In this document: positions 13,862 to 21,340 of the stretch, piece after piece
Position numbering within the stretch: position 1 is the stretch's first letter
Layout of the letters: each line of letters starts with the position of its first letter
Assembly (NCBI GenBank): GCA_022837185.1
Contig: JALHJD010000017.1
Span: 1 to 21,340 of the forward strand
Origin: Desulfobacteraceae bacterium
Lineage (GTDB): Bacteria; Desulfobacterota; Desulfobulbia; Desulfobulbales; Desulfobulbaceae
Direction: 5' to 3'
Length of the DNA stretch: 21,340 nt
The notes under the pieces: generated by a model
The model's input: the letters and a program-made list of their open reading frames with translations, nothing else
Told to the model about the DNA's origin: nothing
Databases searched by the model: none
Made by a program: the position numbers and the translations under genes

Positions 13862-14877
13862 GCAGGCCGGAGGCTGAACCGGTGAGGATCGCGGTCCTCC
13901 ATAACCGGGTGTCGGAGCAGGACGGGCCGGATGCCATGGATGTGCTGGTCCAGGCCGATACCGTGGGCGCGGCGCTCAACCGGCTGGGCCTCCAATGGAG
14001 AACCATTGCCTGCACCCTCGATCTCGAGGCGGTCCGGCGGGAACTTTCCGCTTCCGGGACCGACCTGGTCTTCAACCTGGTGGAGGACCTGGACGGCCAC
14101 GGCCGGCTGATCCATCTGGTGCCCTATCTGCTGGACGCCCTGGGCATTGCTTATACAGGGGCGCCGGCCGAGGCGATCCTGCAGACGTCCAGCAAGATCA
14201 TGGCCAAGGAGAAAATGCGCCGCGCCGGCCTGCCGACTCCGGCCTGGACCGGTCCGTATCCGTCGCGCTCCGTTCCGCCGCCGCTGCCGCCGGGAGCACG
14301 CAAATGGATAATCAAATCCGTGTGGGAGCATGCCTCCATCGGCCTCGATGACGGGGCGGTGGTGGAAACCGATTCGGCGGCGGTGCTGGCTGCGGCAATG
14401 CGCCGGCGGAGTCCTTTGCTTGGCGGGGATTGTTTTGCCGAGGAATTCATCGACGGCCGCGAGTTCAATCTTTCCCTGCTGACCGGTCCGGACGGCCCCG
14501 AGGTGCTGCCGCCGGCCGAGATGGTTTTCGAAGGATACGGCCCGGACATGGTCCGGATAGTCGATTACCGGGCCAAGTGGGATGAGCGCTCCTTTGCGGG
14601 CACGCACACCCTGCGCCGTTTCGATTTCCCGGGCGGTGATGCCGGGCTGCTGAATGAGCTGCGGGACATCGCCCGGCGCTGCTGGGAGGAGTTCAGCCTG
14701 GAGGGCTATGCCAGGGTCGATTTCCGGGTCGACGCCGGCGGCCGCCCCTTTATCCTGGAAATCAACGCCAATCCCTGCCTGTCGCCGGATGCCGGGTTTG
14801 CCGCCGCGGCGGCCCGGGCCGGCCTCGATTTCGACAGGGCGGTGGCCCGCATTGTCGCGGCCGCCGGAGAGAGGTGA
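13858..14877 (+). CDS. Second, divergent ATP-grasp ligase
   Basis: A 339-residue ATP-grasp protein of the same general fold as its upstream neighbour but clearly different in sequence. Seen are VFNLVEDLDG (71-80), KIMAKEKMRRAGLPTPAW (113-130), a likely ATP lysine K153 in WIIKSVWEHAS, FAEEFIDGREFN (193-204) and the metal site D288, E301 and N303 in ARVDFRVD...FILEINANP. The last pattern is the ATP-grasp signature. The N-terminal subdomain is Rossmann-like and begins VRIAVLHNRV. The start ATG overlaps the stop of the first ligase by four bases, and its own stop lies at the start of the fusion gene, so all three are one translation-coupled unit. Two unlike ligases in tandem suggest two successive amide-bond steps. 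The substrate is unknown. Confidence 0.87.
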   Translation: MSRPEAEPVRIAVLHNRVSEQDGPDAMDVLVQADTVGAALNRLGLQWRTIACTLDLEAVRRELSASGTDLVFNLVEDLDGHGRLIHLVPYLLDALGIAYTGAPAEAILQTSSKIMAKEKMRRAGLPTPAWTGPYPSRSVPPPLPPGARKWIIKSVWEHASIGLDDGAVVETDSAAVLAAAMRRRSPLLGGDCFAEEFIDGREFNLSLLTGPDGPEVLPPAEMVFEGYGPDMVRIVDYRAKWDERSFAGTHTLRRFDFPGGDAGLLNELRDIARRCWEEFSLEGYARVDFRVDAGGRPFILEINANPCLSPDAGFAAAAARAGLDFDRAVARIVAAAGER

Positions 14878-14879
14878 CC

Positions 14880-17156
14880 ATGCTGCGCATCCGCCGCATC
14901 TATGATGATGTCCTGCCGGTGAACCGGGAGATCCTGCGCCAGGTCGAGGATATTTTGCAGTCACGCTTTGACGCGGTGTCCGGGGAGGAAATCGCGTCCA
15001 TCGGCGAGAAGCTGCGCAACCCCTTCAAGCAGAGGTTCCGCCCCATCCTGTTCGTGGCCGAAAGCATGAAGGGCAGGGTGAAGGGATTCGCTCTGCTGCT
15101 CCATGAACCGGAGATCGGCTTTGCCTATCTTGACTGGATCGCCACTGCCACGGGCCGCAGCGGGGGCGGTCTGGGAGGCGCCCTCTATGAGCGGGTGCGG
15201 CAGGAGGCCGAGGCCCTGAAGGTCAAGGGCCTGTTTTTCGAATGTCTGCCCGATGACGCGGAAAACTGTCCCGATCCCGCCCTCCTCAGGGAGAATCGGT
15301 CCCGGCTCCGCTTTTATGAGCGCTACGGCGCCAGGCCGGTCGTCAATACGGAGTATGAACTTCCGGTCCGGCCGGAGGACACCTGCATGCCGCACCTCGT
15401 CTATGACGGCCTCGCGGGGGGAAAGCCTCTGCGGCGCGCCTTTGCCCGCAAGGTGGTGCGGGCCGTGCTGGAACGGAAATATGCCGACCTCTGTCCGCCC
15501 GAGTACGTCGACCAGGTGGTGCGCTCCTTCCGGGACGATCCGGTCCGGCTGCGGGAATTCCGCTACGTCAAGCCGGAGGCGGTCGTCAGTTCGGCGGCGG
15601 GCAGGACCTTTGAACAGATCGCCCTGGTGGTCAACGACCGCCACGACATCCACCATGTCGCCGACCGGGGCTACGTGGAATCGCCGGTCCGGGTGAGCAC
15701 CATCCTGGCCGAACTGGACAAGAGCGGCCTTTTTACCAGGATTCCGCCGCATCCCTTTCCCGACCGGCACCTGCTCGAGGTGCACGCCGCCGATTTCGTC
15801 CGCTTCCTCAAGCGGGCCTGCAACGATGTCCCGGAAGGAAAATCCCTCTACCCTTACGTCTTTCCCATCCGCAACAAGACGCGGCCGCCCAGGGAGCCGT
15901 CGGTCCTCAGCGGCTATTACTGCATCGACACCTTCACCCCCGTCAACCGCAACGCCTACCCGGCGGCCCGCCGGGCGGTGGACTGCGCCCTGACCGCCGC
16001 CCGGGAAGTACTGCACGGCCGGAGGCTTGCCTACGCCCTGGTCCGGCCGCCGGGCCATCACGCCGAACACCGGTCTTTCGGGGGCTTCTGCTATTTCAAC
16101 AATTCGGCCGCCGCCGCCCAGTATCTGAGCCATTACGGCAGGGTGGCCATCCTCGACATCGACTACCACCACGGCAACGGCCAGCAGGATATCTTTTACC
16201 GGCGCCCGGATGTGCTTACCGTCTCCCTGCACGGGCACCCCTCCTTCGCCTACCCCTATTTTTCCGGCTTTGCCGATGAACTGGGCGAGGGAGAGGGCGA
16301 GGGCTTCAACCTCAACCTGCCCCTGCCCGAAAAGCTGGACGGCGGCGGGTACCGCAAGGCCCTGGCCAGGGGGCTGAAAAGGATTGAAGCCTTCAGTCCC
16401 TCCTTTCTGGTCGTCGCCCTGGGGCTCGACCCGGCCAAGGGCGACCCCACCGGCACCTGGAGCCTGGGGGCCAGGGATTTCCAGATGAACGGCGAGGCCG
16501 TCGGCTCTCTGGGGCTGCCGACCGTCGTTGTTCAGGAGGGCGGCTACCGGAGCCGGACCCTGGGCAGGAACGGCCTCTCCTTTTTCAAGGGGCTCGCCGA
16601 AGCCATCGAACGCTGGGCCCGCACCAGGCACGAACAGAAAAACCGGATCCACGGGCTGCGCTTCCGGCAGGAGGTGGTCGAGGAAGATATCGGCCGGATC
16701 GAAAAGCTCGTTGCGGTCACCGGCTTCTTCCAGGCCGGGGAGGTGGAGGTGGCCTCGGAACTGGTCCGGGAGCGGCTGCTCAAGGGGGAGGCCAGCGGCT
16801 ACCATTTCCTGTTTGCCGAGCACTACGGCAGGCTGGCGGGGTATACCTGCTACGGCCCCATCCCGTGCACCCGGGATGGGTATGACCTCTACTGGATAGC
16901 GGTGCACCCCGATTACCAGGGCCGGGGGGTGGGAGGTCAGCTTCTGCGGCTGACGGAGCGCAGAATCAGGGAGGCCGGAGGCGGCCGGGTTTATGTCGAC
17001 ACTTCGCAGCGGGTGCAGTACGCGGGCACCCGGGCGTTTTATGAGCGATGCGGCTACAGCCTGGAATGTCTGCTGGCCGATTTTTATGCCCCGGGGGACG
17101 GCAAGGCGGTGTACTGCAAAAAGCTGACCGGGGAAACCGGGCGGCCCTCTTCCTGA
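14880..17156 (+). CDS. GNAT - HDAC-like amidohydrolase - GNAT tri-domain protein
   Basis: A 758-residue fusion. Residues about 1-165 are a GNAT acetyltransferase with the acetyl-CoA loop GRSGGGLGGAL (92-102) and the RFYERYGA tail motif. Residues about 245-580 are a class II/acetylpolyamine-type deacetylase. Catalytic PGHH is at 391-394 and the zinc ligands are D428, H430 (DIDYHHGNG) and D517 (LGLD). The transition-state Tyr is Y556 (EGGY). All catalytic residues are intact. Residues about 600-750 are a second GNAT with VHPDYQGRGVGGQLL (675-689) and FYERCGY. The middle linker (170-245) is unassigned. Acetylation and deacetylation in one chain suggest processing of an amine-bearing small molecule or a protein lysine. 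ATG 14880 is preferred over GTG 14874 because GAGAGG fits it better. It is the last gene of the plus-strand operon and converges on the gene at 17169. Confidence 0.9.
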   Translation: MLRIRRIYDDVLPVNREILRQVEDILQSRFDAVSGEEIASIGEKLRNPFKQRFRPILFVAESMKGRVKGFALLLHEPEIGFAYLDWIATATGRSGGGLGGALYERVRQEAEALKVKGLFFECLPDDAENCPDPALLRENRSRLRFYERYGARPVVNTEYELPVRPEDTCMPHLVYDGLAGGKPLRRAFARKVVRAVLERKYADLCPPEYVDQVVRSFRDDPVRLREFRYVKPEAVVSSAAGRTFEQIALVVNDRHDIHHVADRGYVESPVRVSTILAELDKSGLFTRIPPHPFPDRHLLEVHAADFVRFLKRACNDVPEGKSLYPYVFPIRNKTRPPREPSVLSGYYCIDTFTPVNRNAYPAARRAVDCALTAAREVLHGRRLAYALVRPPGHHAEHRSFGGFCYFNNSAAAAQYLSHYGRVAILDIDYHHGNGQQDIFYRRPDVLTVSLHGHPSFAYPYFSGFADELGEGEGEGFNLNLPLPEKLDGGGYRKALARGLKRIEAFSPSFLVVALGLDPAKGDPTGTWSLGARDFQMNGEAVGSLGLPTVVVQEGGYRSRTLGRNGLSFFKGLAEAIERWARTRHEQKNRIHGLRFRQEVVEEDIGRIEKLVAVTGFFQAGEVEVASELVRERLLKGEASGYHFLFAEHYGRLAGYTCYGPIPCTRDGYDLYWIAVHPDYQGRGVGGQLLRLTERRIREAGGGRVYVDTSQRVQYAGTRAFYERCGYSLECLLADFYAPGDGKAVYCKKLTGETGRPSS

Positions 17157-17168
17157 GACGGCGCCTCC

Positions 17169-17717
17169 TTACTGGACACTCCTGAACAGTCTTGCCTTGA
17201 TGGTTTTGACCTGGGCCGGGGCGGCCAGGATGATGATGTTCCTGAGCAGCAGGAAACGGGCCGCGGCGATTTCCTCCAGCATCAGTTCCAGGCTCTCCCA
17301 CGGCTTCATGTTGCCATGGACGCTGCCCAGCAGGGGGACCGCGATTCTGCGGACCCGGCGGACCTCGGCCTGGCGGAAGATTTCGCCATAGGCCGTTTTG
17401 ATCCAGTCGAGGCGGGAGGTCGGTTCGGCGTCCAGGTTATGGACCACCGCGTACCAGCTCGATCCGTTGATGACCACCGAACCGGGCCGTTTTGATTTTC
17501 CCTGGGACAGGCTGTTGAGCAGGCGGATGGGATGCTCCTCGGTGAACCGCATGACCGGGTCAACGGTAAGGACGAGATGGGTATCCTCCTCGAACACCCG
17601 GACGTCCACCGGAAGCGGATGGAGCGAAGTCGGGGCCACGGAGACGGTGACCCTGTTGACGGCCACCTGTTTCGCCTTGCCGCCGAGCAGCAGTTTCAGT
17701 TTCAACTCACCGGCCAT
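17169..17717 (-). CDS. Unknown protein with macro-domain-like C-terminal half
   Basis: A 182-residue soluble protein I cannot place firmly. Residues 79-150 resemble the second half of a macro (ADP-ribose-binding) domain. SVVINGSSWYAVVHNLD (80-96) parallels the V-I-H strand, and RIAVPLLGSVHGNMKPW (124-140) parallels the IAFPAISTGxxGxP loop, followed by an LELMLEEI helix. The first half lacks the usual GDIT and NAAN motifs and is instead beta-rich (VDVRVFEEDTHLVLTVDPV), so nucleotide binding is doubtful. The start could be ATG 17717 or GTG 17723; GGAAGGTGG lies just upstream of both. It is the last minus-strand gene, 157 bp after the FGase-like gene, and ends 12 bp from the convergent fusion gene. 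A partner function in the same pathway is only suggested by position. Confidence 0.7.
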   Translation of the reverse strand: MAGELKLKLLLGGKAKQVAVNRVTVSVAPTSLHPLPVDVRVFEEDTHLVLTVDPVMRFTEEHPIRLLNSLSQGKSKRPGSVVINGSSWYAVVHNLDAEPTSRLDWIKTAYGEIFRQAEVRRVRRIAVPLLGSVHGNMKPWESLELMLEEIAAARFLLLRNIIILAAPAQVKTIKARLFRSVQ

Positions 17718-17755
17718 GGGCACCGGACCACCTTCCCGGATTAGGCGTCCTGGCG

Positions 17756-17848
17756 GTTCTGCACGTCAAATACATCATAATTCCCACGGTCCTGGTTGTC
17801 GGCGGAGGTGTCGTGGCATTGTTCCTCATTGCGCCGGAAAAAGGGTGA
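17756..17848 (+). other. Start-less hydrophobic reading frame, possible gene remnant
   Basis: The plus-strand frame ending at TGA 17846 reads as a basic residue, then KYIIIPTVLVVGGGVVALF and a short polar tail, like a single transmembrane segment. No ATG, GTG or TTG precedes it in frame over at least 80 bases and there is no ribosome site. It may be the decayed end of a membrane-peptide gene, or chance. It lies in the gap between two minus-strand genes. Confidence 0.25.
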
Positions 17849-17874
17849 TCAGGGCCGGAAACCGCGAAATTCAT

Positions 17875-18681
17875 TTATTTCGTTCTTCCGGACAATCGAT
17901 TTGAATTATAACAGATGTCATTTTTTTTTCCAGGACAGATCCCGCCCGACCTCAAGTCCCGGCAGAAGATCAGCAAGGCGGCGTACAGGGAGGGGGCGAT
18001 GTTTTTCACCAGGGCGGCGGCTTTTGTTGCCGCGAACAGCCGCTGGTTGACTTCCAGTTCAATGCCGAGGTAGGCGGGAGCGGGGAATTGCTTTCGCAGC
18101 AGGGCCGGCAGTCCGTCGGTCCTGCCCAGGTAGGGATAGTTTCTGCGCACCCGCAGGTCCGGTTCCCTTTGGCGCAGCTCCCTTTGCCACAGGCGGCACA
18201 ATGCTTTTTCCGGTTCCCGGGCCGGATCGTACAGCAGGCCGACATCGGCGCCGCGGACCCTGCCGCGCAGCTCCGGGGTGAAGGTGTGGACGCCGATGTG
18301 CACCAGGACCAGGCCCCGGCTGACGGCGGCCGCGACAGTATCGGTCACCTCCTTGAGATGGGGGCGGTAATAGCGGGCCAGCAGGCGCTCCCGGGCGCCC
18401 TGGTCCAGCTTCCGGGTAAAAGCGGAAAAGACCCGGGGATTGGTTTCCGAGCGGTTGCTGTCCACCAGCAGCCTGCTGACGGAGGCGGAAAGCAGTCCCG
18501 CCCCGAAGGTGCCGGTCAGTGCCCGCGCCAAGGCAAGGGCGCCGGGATCATAGGCCCGGTGGGTCGAAAGTACCGCCTCGCTGCCGGCGAAAAGGGGCCG
18601 CCAGGCAGCCGGTATCCTGTTGCGGGCGTGCTCGCAGGTGACGAGCAGCCGGCAGGGTTCAGGGCAGAAAGAGTTCGTCAT
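17875..18681 (-). CDS. N-formylglutamate amidohydrolase-family protein
   Basis: A 268-residue FGase-family hydrolase. The founding enzyme (HutG-type) removes formate from N-formylglutamate in histidine breakdown; family members are zinc amidohydrolases. Motifs are LLVTCEHARNRIP (12-24), SRLLVDSNRS (69-78), HIGVHTFTP (128-136) and the C-terminal YLGIELEVNQRL (204-215, with the conserved Glu and Asn). No hut genes are nearby, so the substrate is probably another N-acyl or gamma-linked glutamate compound made by the adjacent ligases. The ATG at 18681 lies inside the end of the GCS2-family gene, giving a 23-bp overlap and probable translational coupling. There is no clear ribosome site of its own. 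The same frame stays open further upstream, but those residues are not FGase-like and overlap the neighbour. The C-terminal 30 residues are poorly conserved in appearance. Confidence 0.88.
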   Translation of the reverse strand: MTNSFCPEPCRLLVTCEHARNRIPAAWRPLFAGSEAVLSTHRAYDPGALALARALTGTFGAGLLSASVSRLLVDSNRSETNPRVFSAFTRKLDQGARERLLARYYRPHLKEVTDTVAAAVSRGLVLVHIGVHTFTPELRGRVRGADVGLLYDPAREPEKALCRLWQRELRQREPDLRVRRNYPYLGRTDGLPALLRKQFPAPAYLGIELEVNQRLFAATKAAALVKNIAPSLYAALLIFCRDLRSGGICPGKKNDICYNSNRLSGRTK

Positions 18682-19897
18682 GGGCAAGACAGCGGGCCAG
18701 TTCCCGGTACACTTCCCGCAGCCGCCCGCGGCCGGGGTCAGGGCCGGCGGCCCGCAGCAGGCGGCCGGCAAGGGTCCCGTGCCTGAGCAGGCGCCGCAGT
18801 TCCTCCTGGTAGGGCATGGTTTCCGCGAGCAGGCGGCCGGCGGATTCGGCCATGTGGGTCCACAGTTCCGAGCCGGTGGCCCTGGGGCCGGGAAAGGAGA
18901 ACAGGGCCAGATAGGACGGCTGATCGATGACCGCCTCTTCCCCGGATTCGATGCAGCGCAGGAGGACATCCAGGAGCAGTTCCTCGCCGGGCTCCTGCTG
19001 CCGCGCCCGGCTGGACCATTCCTCCCCGGTCAGGCATCTGAGGGCGCCGATGACCGCCGAGGCCACGGCCAGATCCGCGCTCGGGCATTCCTGGATATCG
19101 ATGAGCCGTATTTCTATGGCGCTGCGTTCAAAACGGGCAATGGCGCCCCGGGAGTTCAGCCATTCATGGCGGAGAATATTGTCCGGGTCAAGCGGGGCTA
19201 TATCCCTGAATATGGGGTTGTGGATGCGCTCGACATATTCCGCCCGGGTGGAGATCCGCTCGGGAATGGTCAGGCCGGTGATGGAGGGAATGCGACCCTG
19301 GTTCCGGCGGTAATAGTGCAGACGGGTGTCCAGCAGGCCGGAGGGCCGCCCCTCGACAAACGGGGAGCTGGCGGCGATGGCCGGGAGCAGGGGCAGGATC
19401 AGCCGGACGGCCGCGTGGAGGCGGGCAAATTCCTCGTCGCCGTTGAAGCCCAGGTTCAGATGGGCGGACTGGAGGTTGGACCAGCCGTGGCCGCGGCAGT
19501 CGAAGATGCGGTCATAGGCCTGGTAAATATGCCGGCTGCCATGGGGCCAGAGCCGGGTTTCCCGGTGGGGATCCATCCACGGGTGCATGCCCCCGGGCAG
19601 GAGGCAGCCCTCCATCGGGTCGAGAATGGCGTTGATCTCCCTCACTTCCCCGGCGAACTTCCCGGCCAGTCCGCCAAGGGAATCGACCGGGCCGCTGTTC
19701 TTGATCTCGATGACATGAAGGACCAGTTCATTGGACCAGCCCAGCGGGCCGCGATCGATATCGGCGGTCGGCGCCCCGGCGGCATGGAAGAGCACCTTGT
19801 CGGTTATCGGCAGGATGTCGAGGCTGTCCCTGCGGACGACCATGTATTCGAGTTCGATCCCGTAGCCCTCGAAGAGATGGGGAGGAGAGGAGGTCAT
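18659..19897 (-). CDS. GCS2-family carboxylate-amine ligase (glutamate-cysteine-ligase-like)
   Basis: A 412-residue member of the GCS2 family (glutamate-cysteine ligase 2, YbdK/EgtA-like). These enzymes activate the glutamate gamma-carboxylate with ATP and join it to an amine. Visible motifs are FEGYGIELEYMVV (9-21, metal-binding E15 and E17), NELVLHVIEIKN (56-67), LPGGMHPWM (100-108), QSAHLNLGF (143-151), AASSPFVEG (175-183) and a long C-terminal AIEIRLIDIQECPSADLAVA segment. The amine partner is unknown; cysteine is only one option and no gshB follows. The start at 19897 overlaps the RimK-like stop by four bases (ATGA) and the 3' end overlaps the FGase-like gene, so the three are one coupled operon. 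Ligase plus hydrolase of glutamyl bonds side by side suggests synthesis and trimming of the same product. Confidence 0.9.
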   Translation of the reverse strand: MTSSPPHLFEGYGIELEYMVVRRDSLDILPITDKVLFHAAGAPTADIDRGPLGWSNELVLHVIEIKNSGPVDSLGGLAGKFAGEVREINAILDPMEGCLLPGGMHPWMDPHRETRLWPHGSRHIYQAYDRIFDCRGHGWSNLQSAHLNLGFNGDEEFARLHAAVRLILPLLPAIAASSPFVEGRPSGLLDTRLHYYRRNQGRIPSITGLTIPERISTRAEYVERIHNPIFRDIAPLDPDNILRHEWLNSRGAIARFERSAIEIRLIDIQECPSADLAVASAVIGALRCLTGEEWSSRARQQEPGEELLLDVLLRCIESGEEAVIDQPSYLALFSFPGPRATGSELWTHMAESAGRLLAETMPYQEELRRLLRHGTLAGRLLRAAGPDPGRGRLREVYRELARCLAHDELFLP

Positions 19898-21340
19898 TGC
19901 CCCATCCTACCGGCAGCGCGCATTTCAATGCGCTGCAGAAAAACCCGCATGATCGTCAGGTACAGGTCGTCCTTGAGAACGCGGTCCTCGTAGCCGGCGT
20001 CGATATTGGGGTTGTCGTTGATTTCAATGATATAAAACTTGCCTCTGGCCTGTTTTATATCGACCCCGTACAGGCCGTCGCCGACGAGGTTGGCCGCCTT
20101 GAGAGCGCTATCGATCAGCCGGGGGGGCGCTTCGTCCACGGCCAGGGTCTCGACCCGGCCGTACTTGATGTTGACGCCGGAGGTGGAGCGTTTGATGATC
20201 TGCCAGTGCTCATCGGCCATGTAGTAGCGGCTGACAAACAGGGGCCGCCGGTCGAAGATGCCGACCCGCCAGTCAAAGGAGGTGGGCAGAAATTCCTGGG
20301 CGATGATCAGGTCGGACCGTTCCAGCATTTTCTCGATCCGGTCCCGCAGCTCCCGCCTGTTCTCAACCTTGTACACGCCCTGGGAAAAGGAACTGTCCGG
20401 CTGCTTGACAATGCAGGGAAAGCCGAGGTTGTCCGGCAGCAGGCCGGCGTTGGTCTTGTGGACGATGACCGTGCGCGGGGTCAGCACCCGGTGGCGGTGC
20501 AGCAGCTCGGCCAGGAAAACCTTGTTGGTGCATTTGAGGATCGATTCGGGATCATCGACGCTCACCAGGTTTCTGGCCACGGCCCGCCGGGCGAAGCGGT
20601 AGGTATGGTGGTTGACCCCGGTGGTCTCGCGGATGAAGAGGGCGTCGAATTCCGCCAGTCTGCCGTAATCGTCCTTGGTGATCAGTTCCGGTTCCAGCTT
20701 CACGGCTTCGGCGGCCCGCATGAATTTCCGCATCGCCCGCTTGTTGGAAGGGGGCTCCTTTTCCTCGGGATTGTGCAGCAGGGCGATATCATAGCGGAAG
20801 CCGGCCGGCCGGACCCTTTTTCTGCGGCTCCGGAAAAACTGGCGGGCCGTCTCCAGGACGAAATCAAGGTGCTCGGGGGGGATTTCCCCGGTGGGAATGG
20901 GCCGGAGGGAGTGCAGGAGCCAGCGGCCGCCTTTTTCGTGATAGGCGAACACGGCGCGCAGAAAAGGGGCCTGGAACAGCCGGAACAGCTCCTGGGAAAG
21001 GGTTTCGTAGCGCTTGGCGACGTTGTGGCCGAAATAGATGCTGAGGACGAATTCCCGGGATTTGATTTTGGCCAGACTCCGCTGGATGATATGGTCCAGG
21101 TTGTCCGAGGCTATCTTGAGAATGGTCTGGGATTTGAAATCCTGGATGGTGGTGATGTCCGGCAGCGGTTTATGCCCCCGGGCCGCGGCCAGCAGGGAAA
21201 CGTAGTAGCCCGTGCTCTGGTAGCGGTAGGAGCGGCAGAAGTTGAACACCTTGGCCGAGCGCAGGGCGGCGAATTCAGGACCGGTGAGGTAGTCCCTGGC
21301 CGCAACCAGTCCAACCCCCTTGATGTCCAGGGGCCAGTCG
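19894..21340 (-). CDS. RimK-like ATP-grasp ligase with RLAN-type N-terminal domain (5' end outside window)
   Basis: The frame is open from the right edge (first full codon at 21339) to the stop at 19894, giving 481 visible residues. The apparent start at 21249 is a GTG inside the domain. Upstream residues such as DYLTGPEFAALRSAKVFNFC continue the family pattern, so the true start lies beyond the window. The N-terminal third matches RimK-like ATP-grasp N-terminal (RLAN) domains: CRSYRYQSTGYYVSLLAAAR, GHKPLP and TIQDFKSQ. The C-terminal half is an ATP-grasp of RimK type, with FIRETTGVNHHTYRFARRA, an ATP lysine in FPCIVKQPDSSFSQGVYKV and the metal site in GVDIKQ...FYIIEINDNPNID. RimK adds glutamates to a protein C-terminus, and relatives make peptide-like metabolites. 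It is the first visible gene of the minus-strand operon. Confidence 0.9.
   Translation of the reverse strand, partial: DWPLDIKGVGLVAARDYLTGPEFAALRSAKVFNFCRSYRYQSTGYYVSLLAAARGHKPLPDITTIQDFKSQTILKIASDNLDHIIQRSLAKIKSREFVLSIYFGHNVAKRYETLSQELFRLFQAPFLRAVFAYHEKGGRWLLHSLRPIPTGEIPPEHLDFVLETARQFFRSRRKRVRPAGFRYDIALLHNPEEKEPPSNKRAMRKFMRAAEAVKLEPELITKDDYGRLAEFDALFIRETTGVNHHTYRFARRAVARNLVSVDDPESILKCTNKVFLAELLHRHRVLTPRTVIVHKTNAGLLPDNLGFPCIVKQPDSSFSQGVYKVENRRELRDRIEKMLERSDLIIAQEFLPTSFDWRVGIFDRRPLFVSRYYMADEHWQIIKRSTSGVNIKYGRVETLAVDEAPPRLIDSALKAANLVGDGLYGVDIKQARGKFYIIEINDNPNIDAGYEDRVLKDDLYLTIMRVFLQRIEMRAAGRMGQ

Noticed and set aside
14961..16907. A 648-codon open frame antisense to the GNAT-HDAC-GNAT gene
   Set aside because: GC-rich coding DNA leaves the opposite strand open. 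The translation is Gly/Pro/Val-rich without domains, while the plus strand has complete catalytic motifs.
17875..18681. Calling the FGase-like protein HutG of histidine degradation
   Set aside because: No other hut gene is present and the gene overlaps a GCS2 ligase, which points to a different substrate.
1..21340. tRNA, rRNA, CRISPR array, integrase or insertion sequence
   Set aside because: None was seen by eye on either strand. There are no regularly spaced repeats and no transposase-like translation.

Overview
The window reads as a GC-rich, densely coded piece of chromosome from an anaerobic bacterium, most likely Desulfobacterota (former Deltaproteobacteria). This rests on a DsrC-family protein in an apparent operon with a ferredoxin-dependent 2-oxoacid oxidoreductase, a sigma-54 activator with an Fis-type helix-turn-helix, a radical-SAM lysine aminomutase and small CBS and YkgJ-like proteins. 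The assignment is an inference from gene content; no 16S or other phylogenetic marker is present.

Left part (1-4425). The 3' end of a WrbA-like flavoprotein gene is followed by a minus-strand run, korA-korB-dsrC-like-rpiB. This is central anaerobic carbon metabolism with an unusual cysteine-poor DsrC paralogue. Behind it lies about 500 bp of intergenic DNA with inverted repeats and one copy of a dispersed repeat.

Middle (4426-10525). A sigma-54-dependent regulator with a degenerate receiver diverges from a single-domain response regulator carrying a C-terminal Cys4 module. Then come a small unknown protein with a clear promoter, a transketolase of the animal-like short type, a YkgJ-type CxxCxxxCC protein and a two-CBS protein. 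The stretch 10526-11266 is non-coding and holds a second, larger copy of the dispersed repeat.

Right part (11267-21340). A lysine 2,3-aminomutase with its own terminator is followed by a run of tandem palindromes and then two facing operons. The plus-strand operon encodes two different ATP-grasp ligases and a GNAT-HDAC-GNAT fusion, with overlapping or near-overlapping junctions. The minus-strand operon encodes a RimK-like ligase with an RLAN-type N-terminus (cut by the window edge), a GCS2-family carboxylate-amine ligase, an N-formylglutamate-amidohydrolase-like protein and a small macro-domain-like protein. Together these are three ATP-grasp ligases, one GCS2 ligase, two acetyltransferase domains and two amidohydrolases in 8.5 kb. 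This looks like a pathway that builds, acylates and trims a small peptide- or polyamine-like metabolite. Beta-lysine from the adjacent aminomutase is a possible building block. This is the best candidate for an undescribed system here; its product cannot be read from sequence.
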